Assembly: GCA_017552455.1 (NCBI GenBank)
Contig: JAFZPX010000046.1
Span: forward strand, 32,535 to 96,534
From: Clostridiales bacterium
Lineage (GTDB): Bacteria > Bacillota > Clostridia > Saccharofermentanales > Saccharofermentanaceae
DNA: 64,000 nucleotides
Direction: 5' to 3'
Shown: positions 25,705 to 34,986 of the stretch, piece by piece
Layout of the letters: every line of letters starts with the position of its first letter
How positions within the stretch are numbered: position 1 is the stretch's first letter
Notes under the pieces: model-generated
Databases searched by the model: none
Seen by the model: the letters and a program-made list of their open reading frames with translations, nothing else
Told to the model about the DNA's origin: nothing
Program-made: the position numbers and the translations under genes

Positions 25705-27810
25705 ATGCTTAAGTTCGGAAAGCAGATAGTCAGATCAAGATTCGTGATACTGATCGTGGCTCTGTTGCTGCTCATTCCGTCCGTCATCGGATTCCTGAAT
25801 ACACGTATCAATTACGATATTCTGTATTATCTTCCGGATGACATCGAGACGATGCAGGGACAGGATGTTCTGCTCAATGACTTCGGTAAGGGCGCATACG
25901 GTATATTCGTCTGCGACGGTCTTACCACAAGAGAGCAGATAGAGATGAGGGACAGCGTCATGGCCGTAGATCATGTAGCAGACGTTATCTCTTACAGTTC
26001 ATTAACTGACGGACAGGTCCCGATCGAGATGATGCCGTCCGAAGTACAGGATGTGTTTATGTCGAAGGACGGCGACGGCTGTCTGATGTTTATCTTCTTT
26101 GATACAACGAGTTCCGCTGACGAGACGATGGAGGCGATAGGGCAGATCAGAAAGATTGCCGGTACAAAGTGTCTGCTGTCGAGCATGGCCGCAGTCGTAA
26201 CGGATACCAAGGATCTGGTTGCCGAGCAGACTCCGATCTATACGGTGATTGCAGTCGCTCTCGCACTTGTAGTCCTGTTCATTATGACGGATTCGTTTCT
26301 TGTTCCGATCATCTTCCTTATCGATATCGGTATATCGATCGTATATAACCTCGGAACCAATTTTGTTAAGGGCGAGATATCGTTCATCACAATGGCGCTT
26401 GTTGCCATCCTGCAACTTGCCGTAACGATGGACTACTCGATCTTCCTGTACAACAGCTACATGGAACAGAAGACAAAGTTCTCCGATAACAAGGAGGCTA
26501 TGGCAAATGCCATCGCGGCAACAATAACTTCGGTAACGGGTTCTTCTCTCACGACCATCGCAGGCTTCCTTGCAATGTGCTTCATGACGTTTACTCTTGG
26601 TCTTGATATGGGTGTCGTTATGGCAAAGGGTGTAGTGCTCGGCGTCATCTGCTGTGTAACCATCCTGCCTTCGCTCATACTTCTTTGCGACAAGGCTATA
26701 CAGAAGACACGCCATAAGACTTTGAACTTCAAGGGCGATCTTCTGTCCGGATTCATTTCGAGAAGATATGTTGTAACTGCAGTGCTCCTGCTTCTTCTGT
26801 GGATCCCTGCGATCTTCGGTTACACGAGACTTAATGTTTACTATAAGCTCGACTCGAGTCTTCCTTCTAGCCTCGGATCCGTGCAGGCGAATGAGGCACT
26901 CGAAGAGAACTACGATATCTCGTCCGTATCCATGATCCTTGTTGATTCCGATATGTCTTCAAGGGATACCCGCGAGATGCTCGATGAGATCAAGAGTGTA
27001 GACGGAGTTAATTTCGCGCTCGGACTCGATTCTGTTGTAGGTTCGCTCGTGCCTGATGAGATCATTCCTGTCGATGCTGTATCAAAACTTCAGAGCGATA
27101 ATTGGAAACTGATCGTAGTATCTTCTGCATATCAGGTCGCGACAGACGAGATCAACGCCCAGTGTGATGAGATACAGACCATAATCAAGCGCTATGATTC
27201 GACTTCGATGTTCGTCGGTGAAGCTCCGGCTACCAAGGATCTTATCGAGATCACTGACCGCGACTTTAAGATCGTAAGCCTTGTAAGTATCGGCGCGATC
27301 TTCCTTCTGATCCTTTTCGTGCTTAAGTCGGGTACGCTGCCCGTGATCCTCGTGTCAGTAGTTGAGCTTGCGATCTACATCAACATGTCTATCTCGTACT
27401 ACACGGGTTCCACACTGCCTTTCATCGCATCCATCTGCGTAGGGACGATACAGCTCGGCGCCACCATAGACTACGCGATACTTCTTACTAACCGTTACAA
27501 GACGGAACGTATCGCAGGTGCCGATGCAAAAACAGCAGTTGCCAATGCCGTCAAGACTTCAATCCATTCCGTATTCTCTTCGGCACTCGGTTTCTTCGCA
27601 GCTACGGTAGGCGTTGCATTCTACTCTGACATCGACCTTATAAGCTCGATCTGCCTGCTGCTTTCGAGAGGCGCGCTGCTTTCGATGGTTATCGTGCTTA
27701 CTCTGCTGCCGTCGATGCTTCTTATCTTTGACGGATTGATCATAAGAACAACGTGGGACATGAAGTCCTGCATACCGCATAAGGAGGTGCATAAGAAATG
27801 TTATCAGTAA
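25705..27810 (+). CDS. MMPL/RND family transporter
   Basis: 701 residues. Two repeats of one membrane segment plus a large extracellular loop plus five membrane segments (TM bundles at ~175–320 and ~525–690), the RND/MMPL pattern. Each bundle has the polar TM4-like signature (AVTMDYSIFLYNSYMEQ and GATIDYAILLTNRYK) with the Asp used for proton coupling. It begins with a basic segment and TM1. The export substrate is unknown; pairing with TetR and a YhgE-like partner is common in Firmicutes. GAGGTG is the ribosome site. Confidence 0.9.
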   Translation: MLKFGKQIVRSRFVILIVALLLLIPSVIGFLNTRINYDILYYLPDDIETMQGQDVLLNDFGKGAYGIFVCDGLTTREQIEMRDSVMAVDHVADVISYSSLTDGQVPIEMMPSEVQDVFMSKDGDGCLMFIFFDTTSSADETMEAIGQIRKIAGTKCLLSSMAAVVTDTKDLVAEQTPIYTVIAVALALVVLFIMTDSFLVPIIFLIDIGISIVYNLGTNFVKGEISFITMALVAILQLAVTMDYSIFLYNSYMEQKTKFSDNKEAMANAIAATITSVTGSSLTTIAGFLAMCFMTFTLGLDMGVVMAKGVVLGVICCVTILPSLILLCDKAIQKTRHKTLNFKGDLLSGFISRRYVVTAVLLLLLWIPAIFGYTRLNVYYKLDSSLPSSLGSVQANEALEENYDISSVSMILVDSDMSSRDTREMLDEIKSVDGVNFALGLDSVVGSLVPDEIIPVDAVSKLQSDNWKLIVVSSAYQVATDEINAQCDEIQTIIKRYDSTSMFVGEAPATKDLIEITDRDFKIVSLVSIGAIFLLILFVLKSGTLPVILVSVVELAIYINMSISYYTGSTLPFIASICVGTIQLGATIDYAILLTNRYKTERIAGADAKTAVANAVKTSIHSVFSSALGFFAATVGVAFYSDIDLISSICLLLSRGALLSMVIVLTLLPSMLLIFDGLIIRTTWDMKSCIPHKEVHKKCYQ

Positions 27811-29924
27811 CTTCGAAAAGGATTATCGCTTTATCAACAACTGCAGCAGTTGCTTTGGGCAGCTGCGGGGGCGTGATGATCTATAAGAATAATCAGAACA
27901 AAGTGCTCGCACAGGAACTTACTTTTGAGATTGCGGAAGCACAGGATCTGGCAGCAGCTTATCATTCGCTTACTTCAGGTAAGAACGAGACTGTATATGT
28001 AATTACTGCTGCTAATGGAGAGCGGACAACATATGTAAGTTCATGGCTTCATAATCCTGACGGAAGTTCTTCGCTTAATGATGTTTCAGACTTGAACGAT
28101 ATCGAAGTCGTAAGAGGAACTGCAGAGTTAGGTCAGGATGAAGGCGGACAGATCACTTGGGAAGCAAACGGTGAAGATGTTTATTATCAGGGTGTTTCTG
28201 TTGATGAACTTCCCGTGGATGTTAATGTCTCGTATACGCTGGACGGCGCTTCAATATCCGAGGCTGATCTTGAAGGCAAAAGCGGTCATCTCGTAATGAC
28301 TATCGATTATGTTAATAACTTAAGCGAAGAAGTAGAGGGAGAAGACGGTGAAGTCTATACGATCTATATGCCGTTCGTCATGACGACGGGAATGCTTCTC
28401 GATAATGATACATACAGAAATATAGAAGTAACCAACGGTCAGTGCGTTAATGACGGTGAGAGGACTTATGTATTGGGTATCGGTTTTCCGGGGCTTTATG
28501 AGAGCTTAGGATTGTCCGAAGTTAATATCGAAGATCCCGAGATCGAGCAGAGCATAGAAGATATCAATATCCCCGATGAGATAACAGTCGAGTGTGATGT
28601 CGTTAACTGTGGCGAGATTACTGCCATGACGGTTGCTTCTGTGCTTGATCTTAATGATATCGACATCTCGCTTAATACTGACGGTATCGACGAGGATATG
28701 GATCAGATCACGGACGGCATGAGAAGTCTTGTTGACGGATCCGAGCGTCTTTATGACGGAGTATCTGCACTTAATGACGGAGCCGTTGCTTTAAATAACG
28801 GTGCAGGCGCAGTTGCCGACGGTGCTTCATCTCTTGCATCAGGTGCATCAGCATTAAGTAACGGAACGAATGAACTTGCTAACGGCGCCGCATCTTTGCT
28901 GAACGGTATAAGTCAGGTTAATGACGGCGCAGCTGCTCTTAATAACGGCTTGGGTCAGGTACAGGCTAATATTCCTGCACTGCAGAACGGTGTAAATGAT
29001 CTTACGAACGGCGCCAATGCTCTTTCTCAGGGGGCATCTTCATTGAACTCCGGCGTTAATACGCTTTACAGCCAGATGACTTCACAGGAAGCACAGGCTC
29101 AGATGTCTGCACTTGTTGCAGGATCCGCACAGTTCTCTCAGAGCTTATCCGCACTTAATACGGCGCTTAATTCCGGCGGAATGACACCCGAGCAGGCTGC
29201 TCAGTTACAGGGGGCTATTCAGTATCTTTCGGCATATGCCGCTCAGGCTGATGAGACAACAGCTGCCTCTATCAATGCATTAATTACGGCATATTCCTCG
29301 ATGGCCGGAAGCATGAGTCAGGTTGCTTCTTCTGTAGCCGCACTTAACGAAGGATATGCGGGTATCGATGCGGGTATCAATGCATTAACGGGTAAGTTCG
29401 GTGAAGTTGCAAATGCAGTTGCACAGGTTCAGTCCGGAGCCTCTCAGGTTGCAAACGGTGCCGCACAGGTATCCTACGGACTTAATACACTTAACAACAG
29501 TACAGGAGCACTTGCCAACGGTATCAACCAGCTGGCATCGGGTTCCGCATCATTAAACAACGGAACATCGCAGCTCGTTAACGGAGCGGCAGCTCTTCAT
29601 GATGGTGTCGCCCAGGTTAACAACGGAGCACAGGCTCTTGCATCAGGTGCTGCTTCTTTGTCTGACGGTGCGGATCAATTGGCTTCCGGTACAGAAGAAT
29701 TGTCTGAAGGTGTAGCAGCGCTTCTTGAAGGTGCAGGTCAGCTTGAGGACGGACTTAATGAGTTCAATGAAGAGGCTGTAGATAAGCTTACGGATATGAT
29801 CAATGAATTGTCTCCCGTATCAGACAGGGTTGAAGCAATAAGAGAATATTCTGCAACTTACAATACTTTCTCCGGTACACCTGACGGTGTTGAGGATTCC
29901 GTAGTATTCGTATTCAAGAGCTGA
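27798..29924 (+). CDS. YhgE-like heptad-repeat secreted/membrane-anchored protein
   Basis: 708 residues. A single N-terminal hydrophobic segment (~8–28) with Cys23 acts as signal or anchor. Residues ~35–300 form beta-rich regions. Two long runs of exact heptads ending in Gly follow: Gly307 to Gly419 (one position replaced by Asn391) and Gly547 to Gly652 (one replaced by Ser568), with Leu/Val three residues before each Gly. A helical, Gln/Ala-rich spacer separates them. This is the coiled-coil pattern of YhgE/Pip-type partners of MMPL exporters, but the C-terminal membrane domain of YhgE is missing. Start overlaps the MMPL gene; AAGGAGG at 27781–27787. Confidence 0.78.
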   Translation: MLSVTSKRIIALSTTAAVALGSCGGVMIYKNNQNKVLAQELTFEIAEAQDLAAAYHSLTSGKNETVYVITAANGERTTYVSSWLHNPDGSSSLNDVSDLNDIEVVRGTAELGQDEGGQITWEANGEDVYYQGVSVDELPVDVNVSYTLDGASISEADLEGKSGHLVMTIDYVNNLSEEVEGEDGEVYTIYMPFVMTTGMLLDNDTYRNIEVTNGQCVNDGERTYVLGIGFPGLYESLGLSEVNIEDPEIEQSIEDINIPDEITVECDVVNCGEITAMTVASVLDLNDIDISLNTDGIDEDMDQITDGMRSLVDGSERLYDGVSALNDGAVALNNGAGAVADGASSLASGASALSNGTNELANGAASLLNGISQVNDGAAALNNGLGQVQANIPALQNGVNDLTNGANALSQGASSLNSGVNTLYSQMTSQEAQAQMSALVAGSAQFSQSLSALNTALNSGGMTPEQAAQLQGAIQYLSAYAAQADETTAASINALITAYSSMAGSMSQVASSVAALNEGYAGIDAGINALTGKFGEVANAVAQVQSGASQVANGAAQVSYGLNTLNNSTGALANGINQLASGSASLNNGTSQLVNGAAALHDGVAQVNNGAQALASGAASLSDGADQLASGTEELSEGVAALLEGAGQLEDGLNEFNEEAVDKLTDMINELSPVSDRVEAIREYSATYNTFSGTPDGVEDSVVFVFKS

Positions 29925-29954
29925 AGTCGCGATTGATAATTAAATTTTGATATA

Positions 29955-29985
29955 ATGCCCGTGGAATAAATTCACGGGCATTTTT
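29955..29985 (+). terminator. Intrinsic terminator after the MMPL operon
   Basis: Nine-base stem ATGCCCGTG (29955–29963) with CACGGGCAT (29973–29981), then five T. Confidence 0.88.
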
Positions 29986-30008
29986 GCTTAAGGAATAGGG
30001 AGGACAAA

Positions 30009-31115
30009 TTGATACTGTTGGCTGTTGATATACAGAAGGGTATAACCGATGAGCGTTTATATGCTTATGAGGAATTTTCCGGGAGTGTAAGACGCCTGAT
30101 CGACGAGGCAAGAAAGGCCGGTGTCGAGGTAGTTCATGTAAGGCACGATGACGGTAAAGACTCCGGTTTTTCGGTAGGAGACGAAGCTTTCGAGATTGAC
30201 GGCAGGTTCGCGCCGGTATCGGGAGAGAAGGTTTTCGATAAGGATGTTAATGATGCATTTATCTTCTACACGGGTCTTGAAGATTACCTTGAGACGAAGG
30301 GTGTAAGCAAAGTTATCATCGTCGGTCTTCAGACAGATTACTGCATCGATGCGACGGTTAAGGGCGGATTCTCGGCAGGTTTCGAGATGATTGTGCCTGC
30401 TTACTGCAATACTACCCGCAGTAACGACTATATGGATGGTGAGACCACATATAAGTTCTATAACGAGAATATGTGGCCCGGAAGATATGCGAAGTGTCTG
30501 TCTGTAGATGAAACTGTTGATCTTATCCGTTCATACCGTAAGAGCGGGCAGGCTCCTCTTATAAATGACTGCGGTCCTGAGACGATAGAGACTGACAGGC
30601 TTATCTTGAGAGGGTTCAAAATTGATGATGCCGATTCTATGATGCGCAACTGGGTAAGCGATGACAATATCCAGGGAATGTACGGCGAGCCTTCGTACAA
30701 GACTAAAGGAGAAGTCGAGGCTCTAATAAGCAAGTTTATTAAACGCTGTCAAGGCGGATATTCGTACAGGTGGGCGATCATAGAGAAGGCTTCCGGCGAG
30801 TGCATCGGACAGGCAGCATATTTTCTCGTAAATTCGAGCGGTGCGTTCGGCGAGATCGAATACTGTATAGGCACTGCATATCAGGGAAAGGGTTACGCCA
30901 CGGAAGCGACAAAGGCTGTTATAGACTTCGGATTTAAGAAGGCAGGCTTCAACAAAGTTCAGATCTGCGTAAGACCTTCGAACACGCCTTCCAAGAGAGT
31001 CATCGAGAAGTGCGGATTTACTTATGAAGGTGCGCTCAGAGATTACTTTATGATCAACGGACAGTTCGAAGACAGGCTGTATTATTCGATCCTGAAGGAA
31101 GAGTGGAACGGATGA
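30009..31115 (+). CDS. Cysteine hydrolase–GNAT acetyltransferase fusion
   Basis: 368 residues with two domains. Residues ~1–178 are an isochorismatase-like cysteine hydrolase: Asp7 in AVDIQKG, a Lys near 82, and the nucleophile Cys in LQTDYCIDAT with the preceding cis-peptide region. Residues ~190–368 are a RimJ/RimL-type GNAT: ETDRLILRGFKIDDAD, the acetyl-CoA loop YQGKGYATEA, and NTPSKRVIEKCGF. The linker is short (~10 residues). Start is TTG 30009 with GGGAGG about 5 bases upstream. I have no prior family for this fusion. The two activities are likely linked on one amide substrate (inference). Overlaps the CPBP gene start. Confidence 0.8.
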   Translation: MILLAVDIQKGITDERLYAYEEFSGSVRRLIDEARKAGVEVVHVRHDDGKDSGFSVGDEAFEIDGRFAPVSGEKVFDKDVNDAFIFYTGLEDYLETKGVSKVIIVGLQTDYCIDATVKGGFSAGFEMIVPAYCNTTRSNDYMDGETTYKFYNENMWPGRYAKCLSVDETVDLIRSYRKSGQAPLINDCGPETIETDRLILRGFKIDDADSMMRNWVSDDNIQGMYGEPSYKTKGEVEALISKFIKRCQGGYSYRWAIIEKASGECIGQAAYFLVNSSGAFGEIEYCIGTAYQGKGYATEATKAVIDFGFKKAGFNKVQICVRPSNTPSKRVIEKCGFTYEGALRDYFMINGQFEDRLYYSILKEEWNG

Positions 31116-31894
31116 TGGGAAAGATTCTTTGGAATAAGAAATACAGCGGGTTCGTCTGGCATTTTATCTTTACTCTGCCTTTTATCGGACTGTCGTTGCT
31201 GTTTATGCAGTTTGCTTCAGGCGCTGTGTGGTTCCTTATCAGTTCGTTGTTAAGGATCGTGTTCGGTCTCGGTATATTGTTTATTGCATGTAAACTTTTT
31301 GAGTTAAAACACGGAGAGATCCTGTCATTTAAGAACATGAAGTGTGCGCTGTTTGCAGGCACGGGATTCTTCCTGTTCTTCTTGTTTTTTCTTATCCAGG
31401 TTATCTCGGGATTCGGCGGGATTACCGGACTTACGCTCGGTATCTTTCTTACAAGAGTTTTCCTACAGCAATTAACGACCGGTTTTTACGAGGAGATCAA
31501 CTACAGATTTCTCCTTCTTGAAGGGTTGAAGCATACAGCAAATACTGTCGGAATGAAGCTTCTTTATGTGCTCTCAAGTACCGTTTTGTTCGGACTTTTG
31601 CACTGTGTGACAGGGTGGGACACATACAGGTTTCTTACTACCGCTGCTATCGGATTCGCATTCGCGGTTATATTTGTTAAGTCGGGTAATATCGTACTTA
31701 CGATGATCCTTCATTTTGTTTACGATCTGCTTGTTCATATCGCGGCTTTTGTTCAGTGGAATAATAATCCTTTTTTCGACGGTATCTGCGCATGGGCAGA
31801 AGTCGCTTATGTCGTGATGTTTATAGTGTCGCTTGTTATTCTTATATATTCGCCTCATAAATGTAATACTGATTGTGCTAATATTAAGAAGTAA
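31112..31894 (+). CDS. CPBP family intramembrane metalloprotease-like protein
   Basis: 260 residues, eight hydrophobic segments. CPBP motifs: YEEINYRF (E-E-xxx-R), the second-motif His in FGLLHC, and ILHFVYDL with the last His. The ATG at 31112 is chosen with GAAGGAAGAG ending 8 bases upstream; it forms an ATGA overlap with the fusion gene. A second ATG follows at once at 31115. Substrate unknown. This is the second CPBP protein in the window and is not close to the first. Confidence 0.82.
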   Translation: MMGKILWNKKYSGFVWHFIFTLPFIGLSLLFMQFASGAVWFLISSLLRIVFGLGILFIACKLFELKHGEILSFKNMKCALFAGTGFFLFFLFFLIQVISGFGGITGLTLGIFLTRVFLQQLTTGFYEEINYRFLLLEGLKHTANTVGMKLLYVLSSTVLFGLLHCVTGWDTYRFLTTAAIGFAFAVIFVKSGNIVLTMILHFVYDLLVHIAAFVQWNNNPFFDGICAWAEVAYVVMFIVSLVILIYSPHKCNTDCANIKK

Positions 31895-31914
31895 ATTTTT
31901 TTGGAGGTTTTAAT

Positions 31915-32340
31915 ATGAAACTTGTTGCATATTTCTCCACTTCAGGAAAGACTGAAGCTGAAGCCAAGAAGATCGCAGAGAGGGAAGACGCTGATATCTT
32001 TGTAATTCAGCCCGAAGAGCCCTACACAAGTGCAGATCTTGACTGGCAGGAAAGAGGCTGCAGAGCCAACAACGAGATGGAAAACAAGAGCAACCGTGTA
32101 GCTTTGGCTGCGGTTTGTGAAGATATCGCAAAATATGATGAGATCTATCTTGGTTTCCCTCTGTGGTGGGGCTATGCTCCCAGAATCATTAACACATTCC
32201 TTGAGAGTGCTGATTTTACAGGCAAGAAGATCATTCCTTTCGTTACGAGCGGCGGAAGTGAGTACACACAGGATACTGCAGAGGATCTTAAGAAGTGTGC
32301 TCCCGGTGCTATCTTCGAGGAAGGGACCAGGATAAAGTAA
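31915..32340 (+). CDS. Flavodoxin
   Basis: 141 residues. The N-terminal YFSTSGKTEAEAKKIA is the FMN-phosphate loop, and FPLWWGYAPRIINTFLE is the second FMN-binding stretch, both typical of the short flavodoxin_4 type. Electron carrier or quinone/other reductase. GGAGG about 8 bases before the ATG. Its stop is 3 bases before the patatin-like gene. Confidence 0.9.
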   Translation: MKLVAYFSTSGKTEAEAKKIAEREDADIFVIQPEEPYTSADLDWQERGCRANNEMENKSNRVALAAVCEDIAKYDEIYLGFPLWWGYAPRIINTFLESADFTGKKIIPFVTSGGSEYTQDTAEDLKKCAPGAIFEEGTRIK

Positions 32341-32343
32341 TTC

Positions 32344-33252
32344 TTGGATAAGATCTTTTCCGGTTGGGATGCCCTTCCTAAGGGCTATTCTTCAGATGTG
32401 CTTACGGAAGGCTGCCTTGTACTTGAAGGCGGTGCTTTTCGAGCACTGTATTCTTCGGGAGTAACCGATGTCCTGATGGAGAACGGCATCAATATGAGCT
32501 GTGTCTGCGGCGTGTCTGCAGGTGCGTTGAATGGTGCTAATTACGCATCGGGGCAGATTGGACGTTCGGCCAGGATCAATCTTCGTTACCGCCATGACAA
32601 GAACTATGTAGGCTTTAAACCTATGTTTACTGAAGGCGGAGTTATCGGGTTTGATTATATCTTTGGTAATCTTGAGGGCATTGATCCATTTGATTATGAG
32701 GCTTTTGGTAAGAGGCGTTTTGTCGCAGTGACATCTGATGTTGATACGGGCAGAACGCATTACTGGGAGAAGGATAACTGCAGTGACATCTTTCAGGCTA
32801 TAAGAGCATCAGCATCCATGCCGTATGTGTCAATGCCGGTTGAAGTTGAAGGAACATATAATCTTGACGGAGGCTGCAGTGTAAACATTCCTTATAACTG
32901 GGCCATCAGGCAGGGGTATAAGAAGATAATCGTTGTTAAGACGCGTGCTGCTGACTATCGCGAGCCATCTGCTTCGGATGCTGCGGTTAAGCTTATTGAG
33001 ACGATTTATAAAGATAAGCCTGCGCTGTCTTATAACCTCATTCACATGAGTGAGAGATATAACCTTGAGATGGATGAATTGTTCTATCTTAATTCTCATA
33101 GGTCTGTTTACATGATTCAGCCTTCACGCTCTCTCGATGATATCGGAAGGCTTGAGTCTGATATGGAAAAACTGGGACGTTTATATTATCTTGGTAGGAA
33201 GGACTGCGAAGATCGTCTCGATGATATAAAAGGATATTTGAATTACTTATGA
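32344..33252 (+). CDS. Patatin-like phospholipase family protein
   Basis: 302 residues. Serine hydrolase with a Ser–Asp dyad: oxyanion loop LEGGAFRALYSSG, nucleophile elbow GVSAGALNG, and the Asp in LDGGCSVNIPY. It likely hydrolyses acyl chains from lipids. The TTG start at 32344 follows AGGA with about 11 bases of spacing, so the start is moderately sure. It ends in a 4-base overlap with uppP (ATGA), an arrangement that suggests membrane-lipid work for both. Confidence 0.88.
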   Translation: MDKIFSGWDALPKGYSSDVLTEGCLVLEGGAFRALYSSGVTDVLMENGINMSCVCGVSAGALNGANYASGQIGRSARINLRYRHDKNYVGFKPMFTEGGVIGFDYIFGNLEGIDPFDYEAFGKRRFVAVTSDVDTGRTHYWEKDNCSDIFQAIRASASMPYVSMPVEVEGTYNLDGGCSVNIPYNWAIRQGYKKIIVVKTRAADYREPSASDAAVKLIETIYKDKPALSYNLIHMSERYNLEMDELFYLNSHRSVYMIQPSRSLDDIGRLESDMEKLGRLYYLGRKDCEDRLDDIKGYLNYL

Positions 33253-34115
33253 CGTTTATAGATTATTTGGTTTCTATTATTTATGGAATAGTTGAAGGTA
33301 TTACTGAGTGGCTTCCCATAAGCTCTACCGGTCATATGATCTTATTGGATTCGTTTCTTAAGCTTAATGTCTCTGAAGAGTTTTATAAGCTTTACCTTGT
33401 AGTCATTCAGCTTGGCGCAATAATGGCAGTTGTTGTTATTTACTGGAAAGAAATCTGGCCGTTTGGCATCAAGGATAATAAGCATCCTTGGAAGAAAGAG
33501 GGCATAGGCAGATGGGTCAAGGCCGATAAGTTCGTTATGTGGTTTAAGATTCTTGTTGCCTGTGTTCCTGCAGCAGTAGTCGGCGTTCTGTTCGACGATT
33601 ATCTCGATGAGTTGTTCTACAACTGGGTATGTGTTTCCATTATGCTCATCATCTTCGGTGTAGCTTTCATCGTTGTTGAAAGATGGGTTAAGGATAAGGA
33701 GCCTTCAGTTAAGTCTGTTGATGATATTACATATCCACAGGCTTTCCTCATCGGAGCTTTCCAGCTTATTGCTGCTGTGTTCCCGGGCACATCAAGATCA
33801 GGTTCAACGATCGTTGGTTCGCTTGGTATCGGCATCAGCCGTGAGGCAGCTGCCAAGTTCACATTCTTCCTTGCAATTCCCGTTATGATGGGTGCCAGCC
33901 TTCTTAAGATCGTGAAGTATGAGGGAGATGTGGCAGGATCTGAGATAGCGATGCTTCTTCTTGGTATGGTTGTAGCTTTCGTTGTATCCTGGTTCGTAAT
34001 CAAGAAGCTTATGGCTTACATCAGAAAGCATAACTTCAATGTGTTCGGTTGGTACAGAATCGTTGTAGGTGTTCTGTTCATTATCCTTGGTGTATGCGGC
34101 CTGCTGAATATGTGA
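33249..34115 (+). CDS. uppP: Undecaprenyl-diphosphatase UppP/BacA
   Basis: 288 residues, polytopic. Dephosphorylates undecaprenyl diphosphate to recycle the carrier for peptidoglycan and gives bacitracin resistance. Both signatures are complete: EGITEWLPISSTGH near the N-terminus and PGTSRSGSTI near residue 178. Eight membrane segments. Overlaps the patatin-like gene. Convergent with the nuclease-like gene; stops are 7 bases apart. Confidence 0.95.
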   Translation: MTFIDYLVSIIYGIVEGITEWLPISSTGHMILLDSFLKLNVSEEFYKLYLVVIQLGAIMAVVVIYWKEIWPFGIKDNKHPWKKEGIGRWVKADKFVMWFKILVACVPAAVVGVLFDDYLDELFYNWVCVSIMLIIFGVAFIVVERWVKDKEPSVKSVDDITYPQAFLIGAFQLIAAVFPGTSRSGSTIVGSLGIGISREAAAKFTFFLAIPVMMGASLLKIVKYEGDVAGSEIAMLLLGMVVAFVVSWFVIKKLMAYIRKHNFNVFGWYRIVVGVLFIILGVCGLLNM

Positions 34116-34122
34116 TGCTGGT

Positions 34123-34914
34123 TTATATAAACTGACTCTTTATCAGATTATCAACTACTCTTACGTCTAACGGATTCTCGTACGATTCGAATGTGGCATA
34201 GAAGTTATCCCCGAGGATTATGCCATTGGATGAGTATGCGTTGATTCTTCTGATGTTGTCGTTGGCGTACTGTTCATCTCCCATCTTGCCGAAATGCTCA
34301 TAGAAGAGTTCCTTACGGTCACTCATTCTTAAGATTCTGAAGTCTGTGTGATAGACAACTCCGTCAATCATTATCGGGCATTCGTACTTGTAGGGGATGT
34401 TATTGATAAATAGTCGGTCCGCGATTATCTGTTCAGACTTTGATCTTACCCGGTCGCCTTTCAATGTCATGTACTCTGGGGTTCCTTCTTTGAACCCCTT
34501 TCTTTTATATGGTTTGTTGAGCCAGTTTTCTTTATACTCATCGTCAGGTGTCAGGTATGGCTGTATCAGTTTTTTCCGATCCTGCGACAGTGCAGGGTAG
34601 ACGTCTTCGAATGTTGGGGCTTCGTAGCGGTTGATTAAGTGTTTGAGTATTTTTTGTTCAGTCTGCGCTGATTTTACTAGATCCTCTAGGTAGGCTTTTT
34701 GAGCAAGTGTTTTGATGGAACTTATATCTTTGATAATAGTCCCCATTTTGTTCTTGTTGTCAGTAACTATGTAGTACGAGAGCCATTTGTCTTGTCTCTT
34801 AATTCTTAATCGTCCATCAGGGCATCCCAATAAATACTTCTGACAGGATTCAATCAGTTTGGCAAGTGCGTTATACCGTGCACATACTTCATTCTTTAAG
34901 TTCGTTATTCTCAT
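34123..34914 (-). CDS. PD-(D/E)XK nuclease-like protein downstream of the hairpin array
   Basis: 263 residues. Residues ~1–100 are helical and basic. The C-terminal half resembles PD-(D/E)XK nucleases: SKSEQIIADRL (Glu161), VVYHTDFRI (Asp191) and LFYEHFGK (Glu206-x-Phe, with His207), i.e. the Lys of the motif is replaced as in some families. Fold assignment is by pattern only. ATG 34914 has GAGG 7 bases upstream; an ATG at 34938 lacks a site. TATAAT (34963–34958) is the -10, and the -35 position 17 bases away falls inside the first repeat arm of the array. The target is unknown. Confidence 0.6.
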   Translation of the reverse strand: MRITNLKNEVCARYNALAKLIESCQKYLLGCPDGRLRIKRQDKWLSYYIVTDNKNKMGTIIKDISSIKTLAQKAYLEDLVKSAQTEQKILKHLINRYEAPTFEDVYPALSQDRKKLIQPYLTPDDEYKENWLNKPYKRKGFKEGTPEYMTLKGDRVRSKSEQIIADRLFINNIPYKYECPIMIDGVVYHTDFRILRMSDRKELFYEHFGKMGDEQYANDNIRRINAYSSNGIILGDNFYATFESYENPLDVRVVDNLIKSQFI

Positions 34915-34957
34915 GTTTGGTCCTCTTTCCCCAAACATCCTAACGTGCTTCCTATAT

Positions 34958-34986
34958 ATTATAGGGCGTGAATAATGCTTACAGTA
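34958..34986 (-). promoter_or_regulatory. Probable promoter of the nuclease-like gene
   Basis: Perfect -10 TATAAT (34963–34958). Seventeen bases upstream, at 34986–34981, is TACTGT, a poor -35, but it is the outer arm of array unit 1. The promoter may depend on a protein bound to the array (inference). Confidence 0.5.

Noticed and set aside
26002..26715. 237-codon minus-strand ORF opposite the MMPL gene
   Set aside because: Charged, His/Arg-rich composition typical of an antisense shadow; the plus strand is a clear MMPL protein.
34121..34132. Palindrome GTTTATATAAAC between uppP and the nuclease-like gene as a terminator
   Set aside because: AT-only stem without a loop or T-run; unlikely to terminate.
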